DNA of 64,000 nt from Streptomyces sp. NBC_01465 (GTDB lineage: Bacteria; Actinomycetota; Actinomycetes; Streptomycetales; Streptomycetaceae), in NCBI RefSeq assembly GCF_036227325.1, contig NZ_CP109467.1, forward strand, positions 2,976,001 through 3,040,000, in the 5' to 3' direction. Below the pieces are notes generated by a model. The model was not told where the DNA came from. It saw only the letters and a list, made by a program, of their open reading frames with translations, and did no database searches. Each line of letters starts with the position of its first letter. The first letter of the stretch is position 1. This document shows positions 26,986 to 35,661 of the stretch, piece after piece. Position numbers and translations under genes: made by a program.

Positions 26986-27744
26986 CTACACCGGGACGTC
27001 GACCAGCTTCTTCCCGTCCAGGGTCGCCACCTCGAAGTGGTCGATGTCGGACGGACTCATCGCCGCGCCGCCGTGCACGTACAGCGGATACTTCGCCGAC
27101 TCGTGCGGACTGGCCGGGATTCCGTACCCCCACTTCGGGACGGCCCAGGTGGTGACCGTCTCGCGCTCGCCGCTCTTGGAGACCGCGATCAGCGAGCACT
27201 TCAGCGGGCCCTGGACGTTTTTCAGTTCGAGGACGGCATGGGTGCCCCAGGGCTTGGCCTCGGTGCCGACGGTCGCCGCGACCTTCGTCGTCGGGTCGGT
27301 GGCCGAGACCTTGTCGAGCATGCCGCTGAAGAAGGCGTCCTGGGCGGGGCTGGTGGAGTGCGGGTGGGCGGAGGTGCCGGTGTCGTTGTTCGCGGACGTG
27401 GCGACCACCGCGACCGCGGGACCGCCGATGACCAGGGCCGCCGCGGCCGCGACCAGGTACATCGTGCGGCGCTTGCGCTTGGCGCGCTGGGCACTGACCT
27501 CGTCGACCAGGTGGTCGAGCAGCTGCGGGGGCACGGGGTGCTCGGCCCGGGGCGCGGGACCGGGGAACTCGGCCAGCGACGCCAGCATCGGCTCCATCCC
27601 GGCGAGGTCGTCGAGCTCGGCCGCGCAGATCTCGCAGCCCGCCAGATGCGCCTCGAAGGCGGTGGCCTCGGTGTCGTCGAGGATGCCGAGGACGTACGCG
27701 CCCACGGCGTCGTGGACCGACTCGGGCTCGTGCTGGGTCGTCAT
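26986..27744 (-). CDS. Zinc-finger anti-sigma factor (RskA type)
   Basis: Membrane-spanning regulator of 252 residues. The N-terminal ZAS motif has His and HLAGCEIC (H-x3-C-x2-C); one transmembrane helix at about residues 94-115 (TMYLVAAAAALVIGGPAVAVV) is followed by an extracytoplasmic RskA-like domain. It should bind and silence the sigma factor encoded just upstream, with which it overlaps by four bases (ATGA). Signal-driven proteolysis is the usual release mechanism. Confidence 0.92.
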   Translation of the reverse strand: MTTQHEPESVHDAVGAYVLGILDDTEATAFEAHLAGCEICAAELDDLAGMEPMLASLAEFPGPAPRAEHPVPPQLLDHLVDEVSAQRAKRKRRTMYLVAAAAALVIGGPAVAVVATSANNDTGTSAHPHSTSPAQDAFFSGMLDKVSATDPTTKVAATVGTEAKPWGTHAVLELKNVQGPLKCSLIAVSKSGERETVTTWAVPKWGYGIPASPHESAKYPLYVHGGAAMSPSDIDHFEVATLDGKKLVDVPV

Positions 27745-28304
27745 GCCGTCACCCCCCTCTCCTCCAGTGCGAGCTTCATCGAGCGCAGTGCGTAGAAGAC
27801 CCGGGACCGCACGGTCCCGGCGGGAATGCCGAGTGCCTCGGCCGCCTCATTGACCGTACGCCCTTTGAAGTACGTCTCCACAAGTGCCTCCCGGTGCGCG
27901 GGAGTCAGGTCGTCGAGCGCATCCGAGAGCGTCATCAGCCACAACGCCTTGTCGATCTCGTCCTCCGCGGGCATGACCTCCAGCGGCGACGGTTCGACCT
28001 CCTGCGGCCGGGACTGCCGGCTGCGGTGGTTGTCGATGACGATGCGCCTTGCCACCGTCACCAGCCAGGGTCGGACAGAGCCGGTCGCCCGGTTGAGCTG
28101 GCCGGCGTTCTTCCAGGCACGGATGAGCGTCTCCTGTACGACGTCCTCGGCGCGCTGGCGGTCGCCGGCGACGAGTCGGATGACGTACGCGAGAAGCGGT
28201 CCAGCATGCTCGCGGTAGAGCGCCCGCATCAGCTCCTCGTCGGGCACGGAGCGATGACGGGCCCCCGACGGACGGTCATCGGCCACGGCCGCATCCTTGC
28301 GCAC
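27741..28304 (-). CDS. ECF-family sigma factor
   Basis: An alternative sigma factor of 187 residues. Region 2 is seen in YREHAGPLLAYVIRLVAGDRQRAEDVVQETLIRAWKN and region 4 in LTPAHREALVETYFKGRTVNEAAEALGIPAGTVRSRVFYALR. GTG 28304 is supported by GGGAGG at good spacing. It is coupled to the downstream anti-sigma gene. From memory, the order murA, hup, malic enzyme, helicase, anti-sigma, sigma matches the region around sigU of S. coelicolor, but I have not verified orthology. Confidence 0.93.
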   Translation of the reverse strand: MRKDAAVADDRPSGARHRSVPDEELMRALYREHAGPLLAYVIRLVAGDRQRAEDVVQETLIRAWKNAGQLNRATGSVRPWLVTVARRIVIDNHRSRQSRPQEVEPSPLEVMPAEDEIDKALWLMTLSDALDDLTPAHREALVETYFKGRTVNEAAEALGIPAGTVRSRVFYALRSMKLALEERGVTA

Positions 28305-28392
28305 CTGAACCTCCCGGTCGAGACCCTGTCCTGCTCCTTGGTCTCTTGTACGGGGGGCTGCCCGGAATCATTCAATGCCTGGCCGGTTTTCT

Positions 28393-28971
28393 TTACGCAC
28401 GTGCCCCTACTGCCGCACGCCGCCGGTGCCTGGCCACCCTTTCCCGGTTGCCGCAGACCTCGCTGGAGCACCAGCGGCGGCGGCGCCCGCGGGACGTGTC
28501 GAGATAGAGCCGGGCGCAGCTGTCGCCCTCGCACTGGCGGAGCAGGGCGCGGGCCGCCGGGTCGGTGAGGAGGTCCACGGTGTCGCGGGCGACGACCGCG
28601 AGGAGGGCGTCGCGGTGGGGGGCATTGGCGAAGGACTTCACGAGGGTGCCGTCGGGGAGGCGTACCGCCTTCAGCGCGGGGGGTGAGCCCGAGGCGTACG
28701 CGTTGACGCGGTCGAGGGCGGTGTCGGCGGGGCGGTCGGCGATCTCGGCGCGGACCAACTGCCTTACGTACTCCCGGAGTTCGATGAAACCCGAGAGCCA
28801 GGCGGGGTCGGCGGGAAGGGTGGTGTCCGGGGGGAGCAGACCGGCCCCCGTGAGCCAGGCGGCGAGGCGCTCCCCGCAGTCGAGCTGCTCGACCGGGTGC
28901 ACCCCCGTCGCCACCAGGTCCAGGCAGATGCGCCCGGAGTCGAACCTCAACTCGTACGCGTACGAACCCAT
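28393..28971 (-). CDS. ABATE/CGNR zinc-finger regulator
   Basis: A 192-residue likely transcriptional regulator. Residues 1-140 form the ABATE (RsbR-like stress) domain starting RFDSGRICLDLVATG; the C-terminus is a CGNR zinc finger, CEGDSCARLYLDTSRGRRR then WCSSEVCGNRERVARHRRR. ATG 28971 is preceded by AAGAGG. Targets unknown. It stands divergent from the MerR gene, sharing about 115 bases of upstream DNA. Confidence 0.9.
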   Translation of the reverse strand: MGSYAYELRFDSGRICLDLVATGVHPVEQLDCGERLAAWLTGAGLLPPDTTLPADPAWLSGFIELREYVRQLVRAEIADRPADTALDRVNAYASGSPPALKAVRLPDGTLVKSFANAPHRDALLAVVARDTVDLLTDPAARALLRQCEGDSCARLYLDTSRGRRRRWCSSEVCGNRERVARHRRRAAVGARA

Positions 28972-29050
28972 ACCTCTTACAGTGCCCAAAGCCCGCCCGT
29001 GCCGGAACCCCTGATACCGCCCTCGCCGTGCGCGAGGGTGCGCGGTGGGC

Positions 29051-29081
29051 TTGAACCTCACGCGGCGTGAGGATGCATCGT
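29051..29081 (+). promoter_or_regulatory. MerR-type promoter with operator in a 19-bp spacer
   Basis: -35 TTGAAC (29051-29056), then a perfect 17-bp palindrome CCTCACGC-g-GCGTGAGG (29056-29072) and a weak -10 CATCGT (29076-29081). The 19-bp spacing is the hallmark of promoters twisted into shape by MerR proteins. Transcription would start about at the ATG of the MerR gene, giving a leaderless mRNA. Confidence 0.7.
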
Positions 29082-29087
29082 GGGCGT

Positions 29088-29852
29088 ATGAGCACTTCTG
29101 GAGCGATGACGTGGAAGGTCGGACCGCTGGCCGAGGCCAGCGGTCTCACGGTGCGCACGCTGCACCACTGGGACACCATCGGGCTGCTCTCGCCGTCGCG
29201 GCGGACGTCCGGCGGGCACCGCGAGTACACCGGGGAGGACGCGGCCCGGCTCTACCAGGTGCTGGCGCTGCGGAGTCTGGGGCTCGGGCTGGAGACGATC
29301 GCCGTGTGCCTGGACACCGGGGTCGATCCCGACCGGCTGCTGCGGGACCATCTGGCGGACGTGGAGGCCTCGTTGGCGGCGCTCGGCACGCTGCGGGAGC
29401 GGCTGCTGAAGCTGCGGGACGGGCTGACCACCGGAGCGCTGATGGACGCGCTGGAGGCGATGGGCGCGGCGGGGACCGAGCGGGAGCGCGTACTGCGGCG
29501 CCATCTCGACGAGGACCAGCTGGGGGTGCTGGCCGCGCGGGGCGCGGAGCTGGGGCCCGGCGTGCGCTACCTGCTGGAGATCGAGTGGCCCGAGCTGTAC
29601 CGGCGGGCGGAGGTGCTGCGGGCCGAGGGGGCGGAGCCCGGGGATCCGCGGGTACGGAAGATCGTCGCCAGGATGGACGAGCTGGGGGCGCTCTTCGGTG
29701 GCGGGGCGACCTCGGGTGGTGTCCGGGCGGCCTGGCGGGAGGATCCGGCGGCCATGTCGGGCGACGCGGACGCTCCGGCCGACGAGTGGCGCGCGCTCGC
29801 GGACTTCCTCGACCGGGCGCGGGCAGCCCTGGGCGGCGGTGAGGAGTCGTGA
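29088..29852 (+). CDS. MerR-family transcriptional regulator
   Basis: A 254-residue DNA-binding regulator. The MerR HTH is at residues 7-75 (VGPLAEASGLTVRTLHHWDTIGLLSPSRRTSGGHREYT), followed by a long dimer helix and an effector domain resembling the TipAS-like type (EWPELYRRAEVLRAEG). I start at ATG 29088; a GTG-type start upstream lies inside the operator. There is no ribosome binding site, consistent with a leaderless message. It probably activates itself and the small membrane protein it overlaps. Confidence 0.9.
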   Translation: MSTSGAMTWKVGPLAEASGLTVRTLHHWDTIGLLSPSRRTSGGHREYTGEDAARLYQVLALRSLGLGLETIAVCLDTGVDPDRLLRDHLADVEASLAALGTLRERLLKLRDGLTTGALMDALEAMGAAGTERERVLRRHLDEDQLGVLAARGAELGPGVRYLLEIEWPELYRRAEVLRAEGAEPGDPRVRKIVARMDELGALFGGGATSGGVRAAWREDPAAMSGDADAPADEWRALADFLDRARAALGGGEES

Positions 29853-30010
29853 ACCGCAGGAGCCGGGCGCGTGTCGCGCTGCTGTCCGTGGTCCCGCTGC
29901 TGGCCGTCGCGGCGGGCCTGCTGCCGTGGGGCGCCTTGTCGTCGGTGCTGATCGCGCTGGCGGTGCTGGCCGCGCTCACGTATTTCCGTACGGGACGCCG
30001 GGCGCCGTAA
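29849..30010 (+). CDS. 53-residue membrane protein coupled to MerR
   Basis: A short gene missed by length cut-offs. GTG 29849 overlaps the MerR stop (GTGA) and GAGGAG lies seven bases upstream. The product has a basic start (MNRRSRARV) and then two hydrophobic helices: VALLSVVPLLAVAAGLLPWG and LSSVLIALAVLAALTYF, ending in basic residues. I do not recognise a family. The co-transcription suggests it is the regulator's target or partner. Confidence 0.65.
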   Translation: MNRRSRARVALLSVVPLLAVAAGLLPWGALSSVLIALAVLAALTYFRTGRRAP

Positions 30011-30035
30011 CTCGCCCTCGTCGTACGGTGATCCG

Positions 30036-30542
30036 ATGGACAGCGATCGGATACCCGAGACCCTGCACGCCCCCGGACTGCTGCTGCGCCCCTGGGAGGA
30101 GCGCGATCTGGGCGCGCTCGTCGAGGCGTACAGCGAGATCACGGACGAGGCGGACGGGCTGAAGTGGCTGGAGGAGCGGCGCGCCTGGTGGGAGGCGGGG
30201 ACGCTCTACACCTTCGCCGTGATCGACACGGAGAGCGGGCAGGTGGCCGGGTGCGTGGTCCTGAAGCGCCCCGATCCGGCCGGGGACTCGGCCGAGGTCG
30301 GCTACTGGACCGCCGCCGCCGTGCGCGGGCGCGGCATCGCGCCGCGTGCGGTCGGTGCGGTGGCGGAGTGGGCGTACGGCAGCCACGGTCTGCGGCGGCT
30401 CGATCTCTTCCACGCCGTCGACAACGCGCCCTCCTGCCGCGTCGCGGAGAAGAGCGGCTTCCCCTTCGTCGAGATTCTGCCCGCCGCGCCGCCCTGGCCC
30501 ACCGAGGGTCATCTGCACGTATCCCACGCTCCCTCGCGCTGA
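30036..30542 (+). CDS. RimJ/RimL-type GNAT acetyltransferase
   Basis: A 168-residue acetyl-CoA-dependent transferase. LLLRPWEERDLGALVEAY is the typical RimJ/L beginning, and the acetyl-CoA loop is VRGRGIAPRAVGAVAEWAY, followed by RLDLFHAVDNAPSCRVAEKSGF. The acceptor could be a protein N-terminus or a small amine. Monocistronic between the MerR unit and the STAND gene. Confidence 0.9.
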   Translation: MDSDRIPETLHAPGLLLRPWEERDLGALVEAYSEITDEADGLKWLEERRAWWEAGTLYTFAVIDTESGQVAGCVVLKRPDPAGDSAEVGYWTAAAVRGRGIAPRAVGAVAEWAYGSHGLRRLDLFHAVDNAPSCRVAEKSGFPFVEILPAAPPWPTEGHLHVSHAPSR

Positions 30543-30566
30543 CGCGCGTCACGCAGGACAATTGAC

Positions 30567-30581
30567 GCGGAAGCGTTCCGC
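30567..30581. promoter_or_regulatory. Palindrome upstream of the STAND gene
   Basis: GCGGAA-GCG-TTCCGC, a perfect 15-bp repeat overlapping a TTGACG (30563-30568). Nearby, at about 30596-30623, GCATC/GCATT pentamers recur up to the ribosome binding site. Possible operator; no -10 is clear. Confidence 0.35.
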
Positions 30582-30637
30582 CGGACCAGGCGCAGCGCAT
30601 CGATTGCATTGCATCGCATCGCGGAGGGGGACTGCAC

Positions 30638-33600
30638 ATGCGGGATGGCCACCGGGCCGAAGCCGAGCGGCTGTTGGCGCGCGCCGTGGAGGAGGAGGCG
30701 CGGCGCTCTGGCGGCCGGGCCGACACGGGGACGCTGCTTGCGCGGGGGCGGGCGGCGCTCGATTCGCTCGCCGCGAGCTCGGCCGACGAGTACGCCGCGT
30801 ACACCCAGGCGCTGGACGCCGCGGCGGCCGATGCGCATCCGCTCTCCGAGAGGTTCAGCCGCAAGAACGTGGCAACTCCCGCCCTGGTGACGGTGGTTGC
30901 GGCGGTCGCCGCCTTCGGCTCCGACGTCGTCTTCGGTACGCCGGCGGGCACCGCGCTCGGCACCGGCGTGGTCGTCGCGGTCGCCGGGGCGGCGGCCACC
31001 GTCGCCAAGGTCACCGCCTCGCACTGGCCGGCCGCGCACGCACGCGCCGGGGCGGCCGGACAGCCGGGCGGGGCCGAGCAGTTGAGGCTGCAGTGGCTCA
31101 CCGCGCTGGAGGTACGGGGCATCCGCCCGTACCTGGACCAGCAGCGGATGCTGGCCACCCCGAAGAAGAAGACGTCGCCCGTCGCCGTACCGCCGCAGCT
31201 TCGCGGCACCGACAAGAGCGCGGCGGCGCGCCGGCGGTCCGTACTGGAGCAGTCCTTCGATCAACTCCCGCTCAACGACGGCCCGTTCGCGGGCCGGCGC
31301 ACCGAGCTGGCACAGATCGCCCAGTGGGTGCACGCGGCGCGCGCGAACACCGAGACCCGGCCCACCGTCGTCGTCCTGCACGGGGTCGACGGGTCCGGGC
31401 GCACCACGCTGGCCGTACGGGCGGCGCACCAGCTGAGGGACCAGTTCCGCGGGGCGTGCGTGGTCGATCTGCGCGGGGACGCGCCCGGCGACGAGCCGCT
31501 GTCGACGCGTGACGCGCTGCTGCATCTGCTGAATCGTCTCGGCGCACCGCGCGAACAGCTCCTCTTCCGTGAACGCTCCTCCCCCGACCAGCAGTTGAGG
31601 CGCCTCAACGAGCTCTACCGTCAGCACCTGACGGGCCTCCCGGTCACCGTCGTACTGGACGACGCGAACGACGCCGCCCAGGTCCTCACCCTCATCCCCG
31701 AACGCTCCGACAGCCTCGTCATCGTCACCGCCCGCCAGCCCATCACTCTGCCGTCCGACCTCCCCGCCTGGGTCCACCAGATGCCGGTGGAGGCGCTGGG
31801 CGCGGCGGGCGCGGAGGAGCTGCTGCGGGAGGCCGCGGAGGAGGCGGAGTCGCCGTACGACAGCGAAGCGACCGACGCCGTACGGGAGTTGTGCGGCGGC
31901 CTGCCGCTCGCCCTGCGCGTCTCCGGGTCCGCGATCGGCCCCCGCACCACGCGCATGCTGGCCGCCGACCTGGCCGCGTACGGCCCCGTCCCGCCCATCG
32001 AGCGCGCCCTGTGGCTGCGCTACAGCGACCAGTCCGAGCAGGGCCGCCGTCTGCTGCGCCGCCTGGCGCTCGCGGGCCGGGCCTCGCTCGGGGCCGCGGC
32101 CGCGGCGGCGCTGCTCTCCGCCGAGGAGCAGGAGGCCCAGCAGCTCCTCAACCACCTCGCCCGCACCGGCCTGATCGACAACGTACGCGGCAGCCGCTAC
32201 CGCCTGCACGACACGGTGCGCACCTTCGCCCAGGCCCGCCTGATCGACGAGGAGGAACCGGCCGAACGCACGGCGGCGCAGGAGCGCCTGATCAACTCCT
32301 ACGCGGAACTCGCCGACGCCGTGATCCGCCTCGTGGACGGCCAACTCTCCACCCGGGCAACCAAATTCGGCTCCCACGGTTTCACCTCACTCGACGCGGC
32401 GCTCGCCTGGCTCGACGAGGAGTCGAGCTTCATCACCTCCGCCCTGCGCCAGGCCGAGGGCGTCGACCAGGACGTGGTCCTCCACCTCCTCGGCGCCCTC
32501 TGCGACTACTGCCTGCTGCGCGGCGACCTCTACCGCCTGGGCGAGATCAGCGAGTTGACGCAGGCCGTCGGCCAGGGCCTCCTCGTCCGCTCCGTCCAGT
32601 GGCGTACGGGAATCGCCGCCCGCCAGCTCGGCGAGCTCGACGAGGCGCGTACCACCCTCACCTCGGTCGTCGACCTCTACCGAGAGGCGCACCACGAGGC
32701 GGGCGAGGCCCTCGCGCTCTGCTCGCTCGGCATCACGCTGCACCACCAGGGCAACCTCACCGAGGCCGCCGTACGACTGCGCGAAGCCCTCACTCTGCAG
32801 GCCCCGCCCGAACTGGCCGCCGACCGCGCCTGGACCCTGCACGCGCTCGCGGCCGTGGAACGCGACCGCGCCAACATCGCCGAGGCCCTCACCCTCCTCG
32901 CCACCTCCCTCGCCCTCCACCAGGAGAACGACTCCCTGCACGGCGAGGCCTGGACCCACTTCCAGCTCGGCCAGACCTGTCTGCGCATGGGCGACGTGGA
33001 GCGCGCCGAGGACGAGCTGCACATCGCGCTCGACGGGTACGGACAGACCCGCGACGGCCGCGGCGAAGCCTGGGCGATGACCCAGCTCGCGCGGGCCCGC
33101 CTGGTGGACGGCGACCCGGCCGCAGCGGTCGACCAGCTGCGCGGCGCCCTCTCGCGCCACCGCGACAACGAGGACGCGCGCGGCGAGGCCTGGACGCTGT
33201 ACTACCTGGGCCAGGCCCTGGAGGAGCGCGGCGACCGCGACCAGTCGGTACGGGAACTGGAGCGCGCCCGCGCGATGTTCTCCCGGATGCGCGACGTGTA
33301 CGGCCTGGCCTGCGCCCGCCACCACTCGGGCCGCGTCACCCGCGACCAGCGGGCCGCCCAGACCGGCAACCTCCGCAACTCCGGCTTCGCCCGCCAGCTC
33401 CTGGTCGACGCCCGCAACGACTTCCACCGCATCGGCAACGCGCACGGCGAGGCGTGGACCTGCCTGGAACTCGCGATGATCGACGCGGGCAACGCACGCG
33501 CCGCACAGGCACTGGCCCTCTGCGAGGAGGCATCAACGCTCTTCGCCACGTACGACGACCGCCGCGGCGGCGACTGGGCCCGCTTCCTGCGCTGCACGCT

Positions 33601-33850
33601 GCTCCCGTACGCCTCCCCGGGAGGCTCGGAGGTCGGCACGGCGGTCGCCGAACAGGAGCTCGCGGACCTGATCCGCGCCACGCACCCCACGCGCGACGGC
33701 AAGCTGGAGGACTGCGCGGAGGCGTACGCCCTGGTGCTGGGCCGGGGCGTGGCCCTGGAGGACGGCTGGCAGGCCTGGCGCCTGGGCATGGTCCCGAACC
33801 GGCACGCACGCGAGGTCATGGGCGTACCGGTGACGGCGGCACCGCACTGA
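30638..33850 (+). CDS. Membrane-linked STAND NTPase with TPR repeats
   Basis: A 1,070-residue signalling ATPase. Residues 78-130 form a hydrophobic hairpin (two likely transmembrane helices). An NB-ARC-like NTPase follows: Walker A at 249-257 reads GVDGSGRTT, with Arg255 in place of the usual lysine; Walker B is VTVVLDD (336-342); the GLPLAL motif is at 421-426. A winged-helix segment and, from about 640 to 1000, eight or so TPR-like repeats (GEAWTHFQLGQTCLRMGD, GEAWTLYYLGQALEERGD) follow. GGAGGGGGA precedes the ATG. Such proteins sense a ligand or phage protein through repeats, but no effector domain is visible here. Confidence 0.88.
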   Translation: MRDGHRAEAERLLARAVEEEARRSGGRADTGTLLARGRAALDSLAASSADEYAAYTQALDAAAADAHPLSERFSRKNVATPALVTVVAAVAAFGSDVVFGTPAGTALGTGVVVAVAGAAATVAKVTASHWPAAHARAGAAGQPGGAEQLRLQWLTALEVRGIRPYLDQQRMLATPKKKTSPVAVPPQLRGTDKSAAARRRSVLEQSFDQLPLNDGPFAGRRTELAQIAQWVHAARANTETRPTVVVLHGVDGSGRTTLAVRAAHQLRDQFRGACVVDLRGDAPGDEPLSTRDALLHLLNRLGAPREQLLFRERSSPDQQLRRLNELYRQHLTGLPVTVVLDDANDAAQVLTLIPERSDSLVIVTARQPITLPSDLPAWVHQMPVEALGAAGAEELLREAAEEAESPYDSEATDAVRELCGGLPLALRVSGSAIGPRTTRMLAADLAAYGPVPPIERALWLRYSDQSEQGRRLLRRLALAGRASLGAAAAAALLSAEEQEAQQLLNHLARTGLIDNVRGSRYRLHDTVRTFAQARLIDEEEPAERTAAQERLINSYAELADAVIRLVDGQLSTRATKFGSHGFTSLDAALAWLDEESSFITSALRQAEGVDQDVVLHLLGALCDYCLLRGDLYRLGEISELTQAVGQGLLVRSVQWRTGIAARQLGELDEARTTLTSVVDLYREAHHEAGEALALCSLGITLHHQGNLTEAAVRLREALTLQAPPELAADRAWTLHALAAVERDRANIAEALTLLATSLALHQENDSLHGEAWTHFQLGQTCLRMGDVERAEDELHIALDGYGQTRDGRGEAWAMTQLARARLVDGDPAAAVDQLRGALSRHRDNEDARGEAWTLYYLGQALEERGDRDQSVRELERARAMFSRMRDVYGLACARHHSGRVTRDQRAAQTGNLRNSGFARQLLVDARNDFHRIGNAHGEAWTCLELAMIDAGNARAAQALALCEEASTLFATYDDRRGGDWARFLRCTLLPYASPGGSEVGTAVAEQELADLIRATHPTRDGKLEDCAEAYALVLGRGVALEDGWQAWRLGMVPNRHAREVMGVPVTAAPH

Positions 33851-33851
33851 T

Positions 33852-33888
33852 CCGCTGCCCGGCGGGGGTCTCCCCCGCCGGACAGCGG
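33852..33888. terminator. Terminator between convergent STAND and small membrane gene
   Basis: A 10-bp stem CCGGCGGGGG/CCCCCGCCGG with loop TCT, extended by an outer CCGCTG/CAGCGG stem. It lies between two facing genes. Confidence 0.75.
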
Positions 33889-33893
33889 TCAGG

Positions 33894-34139
33894 TCACTTC
33901 TGCTTCGGCTCCGCGGCCGCCGGGGCCGCGGCCGGGGCGGCGTCCGGGTCCGGGGCCTCCTCGAAGGAGACGCGGCCCATGTGGCGGTTCATCGACTTCA
34001 TCAGCAGCCACGTGCCGCCGGCCAGCACCGCGAAGACGATGAAGCCGAGGACGCCCGGAGTCACCTTGCTGTCGTCGACCTCCTTCGCGAGAGGGACGAG
34101 ATGCGTCAGTGCTGCATAGCTAGCGCTCATGTCAGCCAT
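33894..34139 (-). CDS. Small single-pass membrane protein after mca
   Basis: An 81-residue protein with one hydrophobic helix (VTPGVLGFIVFAVLAGGTWLLM, about residues 26-47), a basic stretch, and an Ala/Pro/Glu-rich cytoplasmic tail. Its ATG at 34139 overlaps the end of mca by eight bases; a second ATG at 34130 (MSASYAALTH) is possible. No family that I can name with confidence; its conserved place after mca hints at a role with mycothiol metabolism, which is only an inference. Confidence 0.75.
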   Translation of the reverse strand: MADMSASYAALTHLVPLAKEVDDSKVTPGVLGFIVFAVLAGGTWLLMKSMNRHMGRVSFEEAPDPDAAPAAAPAAAEPKQK

Positions 34140-35013
34140 TGTTGCGGATGCCCGCGAAGAGGTCGTCCTCGGGGAGGGAAGTGTCCACGAGCGACTTCGC
34201 CAGCTCGTACTCCTCCGTCGGCCAGACCTCCCTCTGGATGTCCATCGGCACGCGGAACCAGCCGCCGTCGGGGTCGATCTGCGTGGCGTGCGCGATGAGC
34301 GCCTTGTCGCGGATCTCGTAGAAGTCGGCGCAGGGAACGTGCGTGGTCAGCGTCCGCTCGGCGCGCTCGAACTCCTCCCAGCGCTTCAGCCAGTCGCCGT
34401 ACGGGGACTCCATGCCGCGCGAGAGCAGCGCCTCGTGCAGGGCGACGGTCCGCGGCTTGTTGAAGCCCTGGTTGTAGTAGAGCTTCTGCGGCTGGTAGAC
34501 GGGGCCGAACTCGGCCTCCGGGAACTTCTCCGCATCGCCCGCACCATCAAAAGCCACCATGGAAATCTTGTGGGTCATGATGTGGTCGGGGTGCGGGTAG
34601 CCGCCGTTCTCGTCGTACGTGGTGATGGCCTGCGGCCGGAAGGCGCGGATCTTCTTCACCAGACGCCCGGCCGCCACATCGACGTCCTCAAGGGCGAAGC
34701 AGCCCTCGGGCAGCGGCGGCAGCGGGTCGCCCTCGGGCAGCCCGGAGTCGACGAAGCCGAGCCACTCCTGCTTGACGCCGAGGATCTCGCGGGCCTCGTC
34801 CATCTCCTTCTTGCGTACCTCGTGGATGTGCTCCTCGATGTACTTGTCGCCCTGGAGCTTGGGATTGAGGATGGAGCCGCGCTCGCCTCCTGTGCAGGTC
34901 ACGACCAGCACGTCCACCCCCTCGGACACGTACTTGGCCATGGTGGCCGCGCCCTTGCTCGACTCGTCGTCGGGGTGGGCGTGAACGGCCATCAGTCGCA
35001 GCTGCTCAGACAA
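34132..35013 (-). CDS. mca: Mycothiol S-conjugate amidase
   Basis: A zinc hydrolase of 293 residues that cleaves mycothiol-toxin conjugates, giving a mercapturic acid that is exported. Zinc ligands lie in HAHPDDE (His13, Asp16) and HPDH (141-144). GERGSILNPKLQGDKYI distinguishes Mca from the deacetylase MshB. The TTG at 35013 (LSEQLRLMAVHAH) is chosen because GAGGATCC precedes it. It is divergent from the DUF4307 gene. This gene by itself is strong evidence for an actinobacterium. Confidence 0.95.
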   Translation of the reverse strand: MSEQLRLMAVHAHPDDESSKGAATMAKYVSEGVDVLVVTCTGGERGSILNPKLQGDKYIEEHIHEVRKKEMDEAREILGVKQEWLGFVDSGLPEGDPLPPLPEGCFALEDVDVAAGRLVKKIRAFRPQAITTYDENGGYPHPDHIMTHKISMVAFDGAGDAEKFPEAEFGPVYQPQKLYYNQGFNKPRTVALHEALLSRGMESPYGDWLKRWEEFERAERTLTTHVPCADFYEIRDKALIAHATQIDPDGGWFRVPMDIQREVWPTEEYELAKSLVDTSLPEDDLFAGIRNNG

Positions 35014-35109
35014 GACAGGATCCTCAGTGATTCGTCGCGGAATGCGCCTCCTATGATGACCGAACGGGCGCACAGAAAATTCCTGAGCCCGCCCCCTGGA
35101 GGAACGATC

Positions 35110-35514
35110 ATGACTGCGGTACGCGAAGAGCTCCCCGAGGGCCGTTACGGGCGCTCCGCGGACGAGCGCGCGGACCACAAACTCAAGATCGTCGGCGCTG
35201 TGCTCGGCGTCATCGTGCTGGTCGTCGTCGCCTGGATCGGCTTCGACTACGTCTCCGGCAAGTCCTCCCTCAACGCGCAGGTCGTCACCTTCGACATTCC
35301 CTCGAAGGACAAGGTCACGATGGGCCTGGACGTCAACAAGGACACCTCCGCCGCCGGGACCTGCACGGTGCGCGCCCTGGACGAGGACCACAACGAGGTC
35401 GGCCGCAAGGACGTCGCCTTCACCAAGGGCCAGAAGGTGTCCCACGTCACCGTGGAACTGCGGACGACGGCGAAGGCCAGCAGTGCGGAACTGGTCAGCT
35501 GTCAGACCGGCTGA
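35110..35514 (+). CDS. DUF4307 membrane protein
   Basis: A 134-residue actinobacterial protein: charged N-terminus (EGRYGRSADERADHKLKI), one transmembrane helix (VGAVLGVIVLVVVAWIGFDY) and an extracytoplasmic beta domain with two cysteines (GTCTVRA, SCQTG). The pattern fits DUF4307, often found next to mca and greA. ATG 35110 follows a GGAGGAA ribosome site. Function unknown. Confidence 0.88.
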   Translation: MTAVREELPEGRYGRSADERADHKLKIVGAVLGVIVLVVVAWIGFDYVSGKSSLNAQVVTFDIPSKDKVTMGLDVNKDTSAAGTCTVRALDEDHNEVGRKDVAFTKGQKVSHVTVELRTTAKASSAELVSCQTG

Positions 35515-35661
35515 CCGCATCCCGTTTCTGGCGTACCTCTGACGTTCGGTCCTCCCCCTTCCGTCCCGAAATTGTTAGGCTCGTGGTTTCGCCCGCCCAT
35601 GGAGGCACACACTTCTGGGTAGGGCGATGCTTTGTATTCCCAGTACCTACGAGGAGCGACC

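Noticed and set aside
30595..30625. GCATC/GCATT repeats as a phase-variable promoter
   Set aside because: The units are irregular and few; there is no sign of a homopolymeric or uniform tract.
31891..34119. A 742-codon + frame inside the STAND gene
   Set aside because: Alternative frame of the TPR region, extremely rich in Arg/Pro/Gly as expected of shadow frames.
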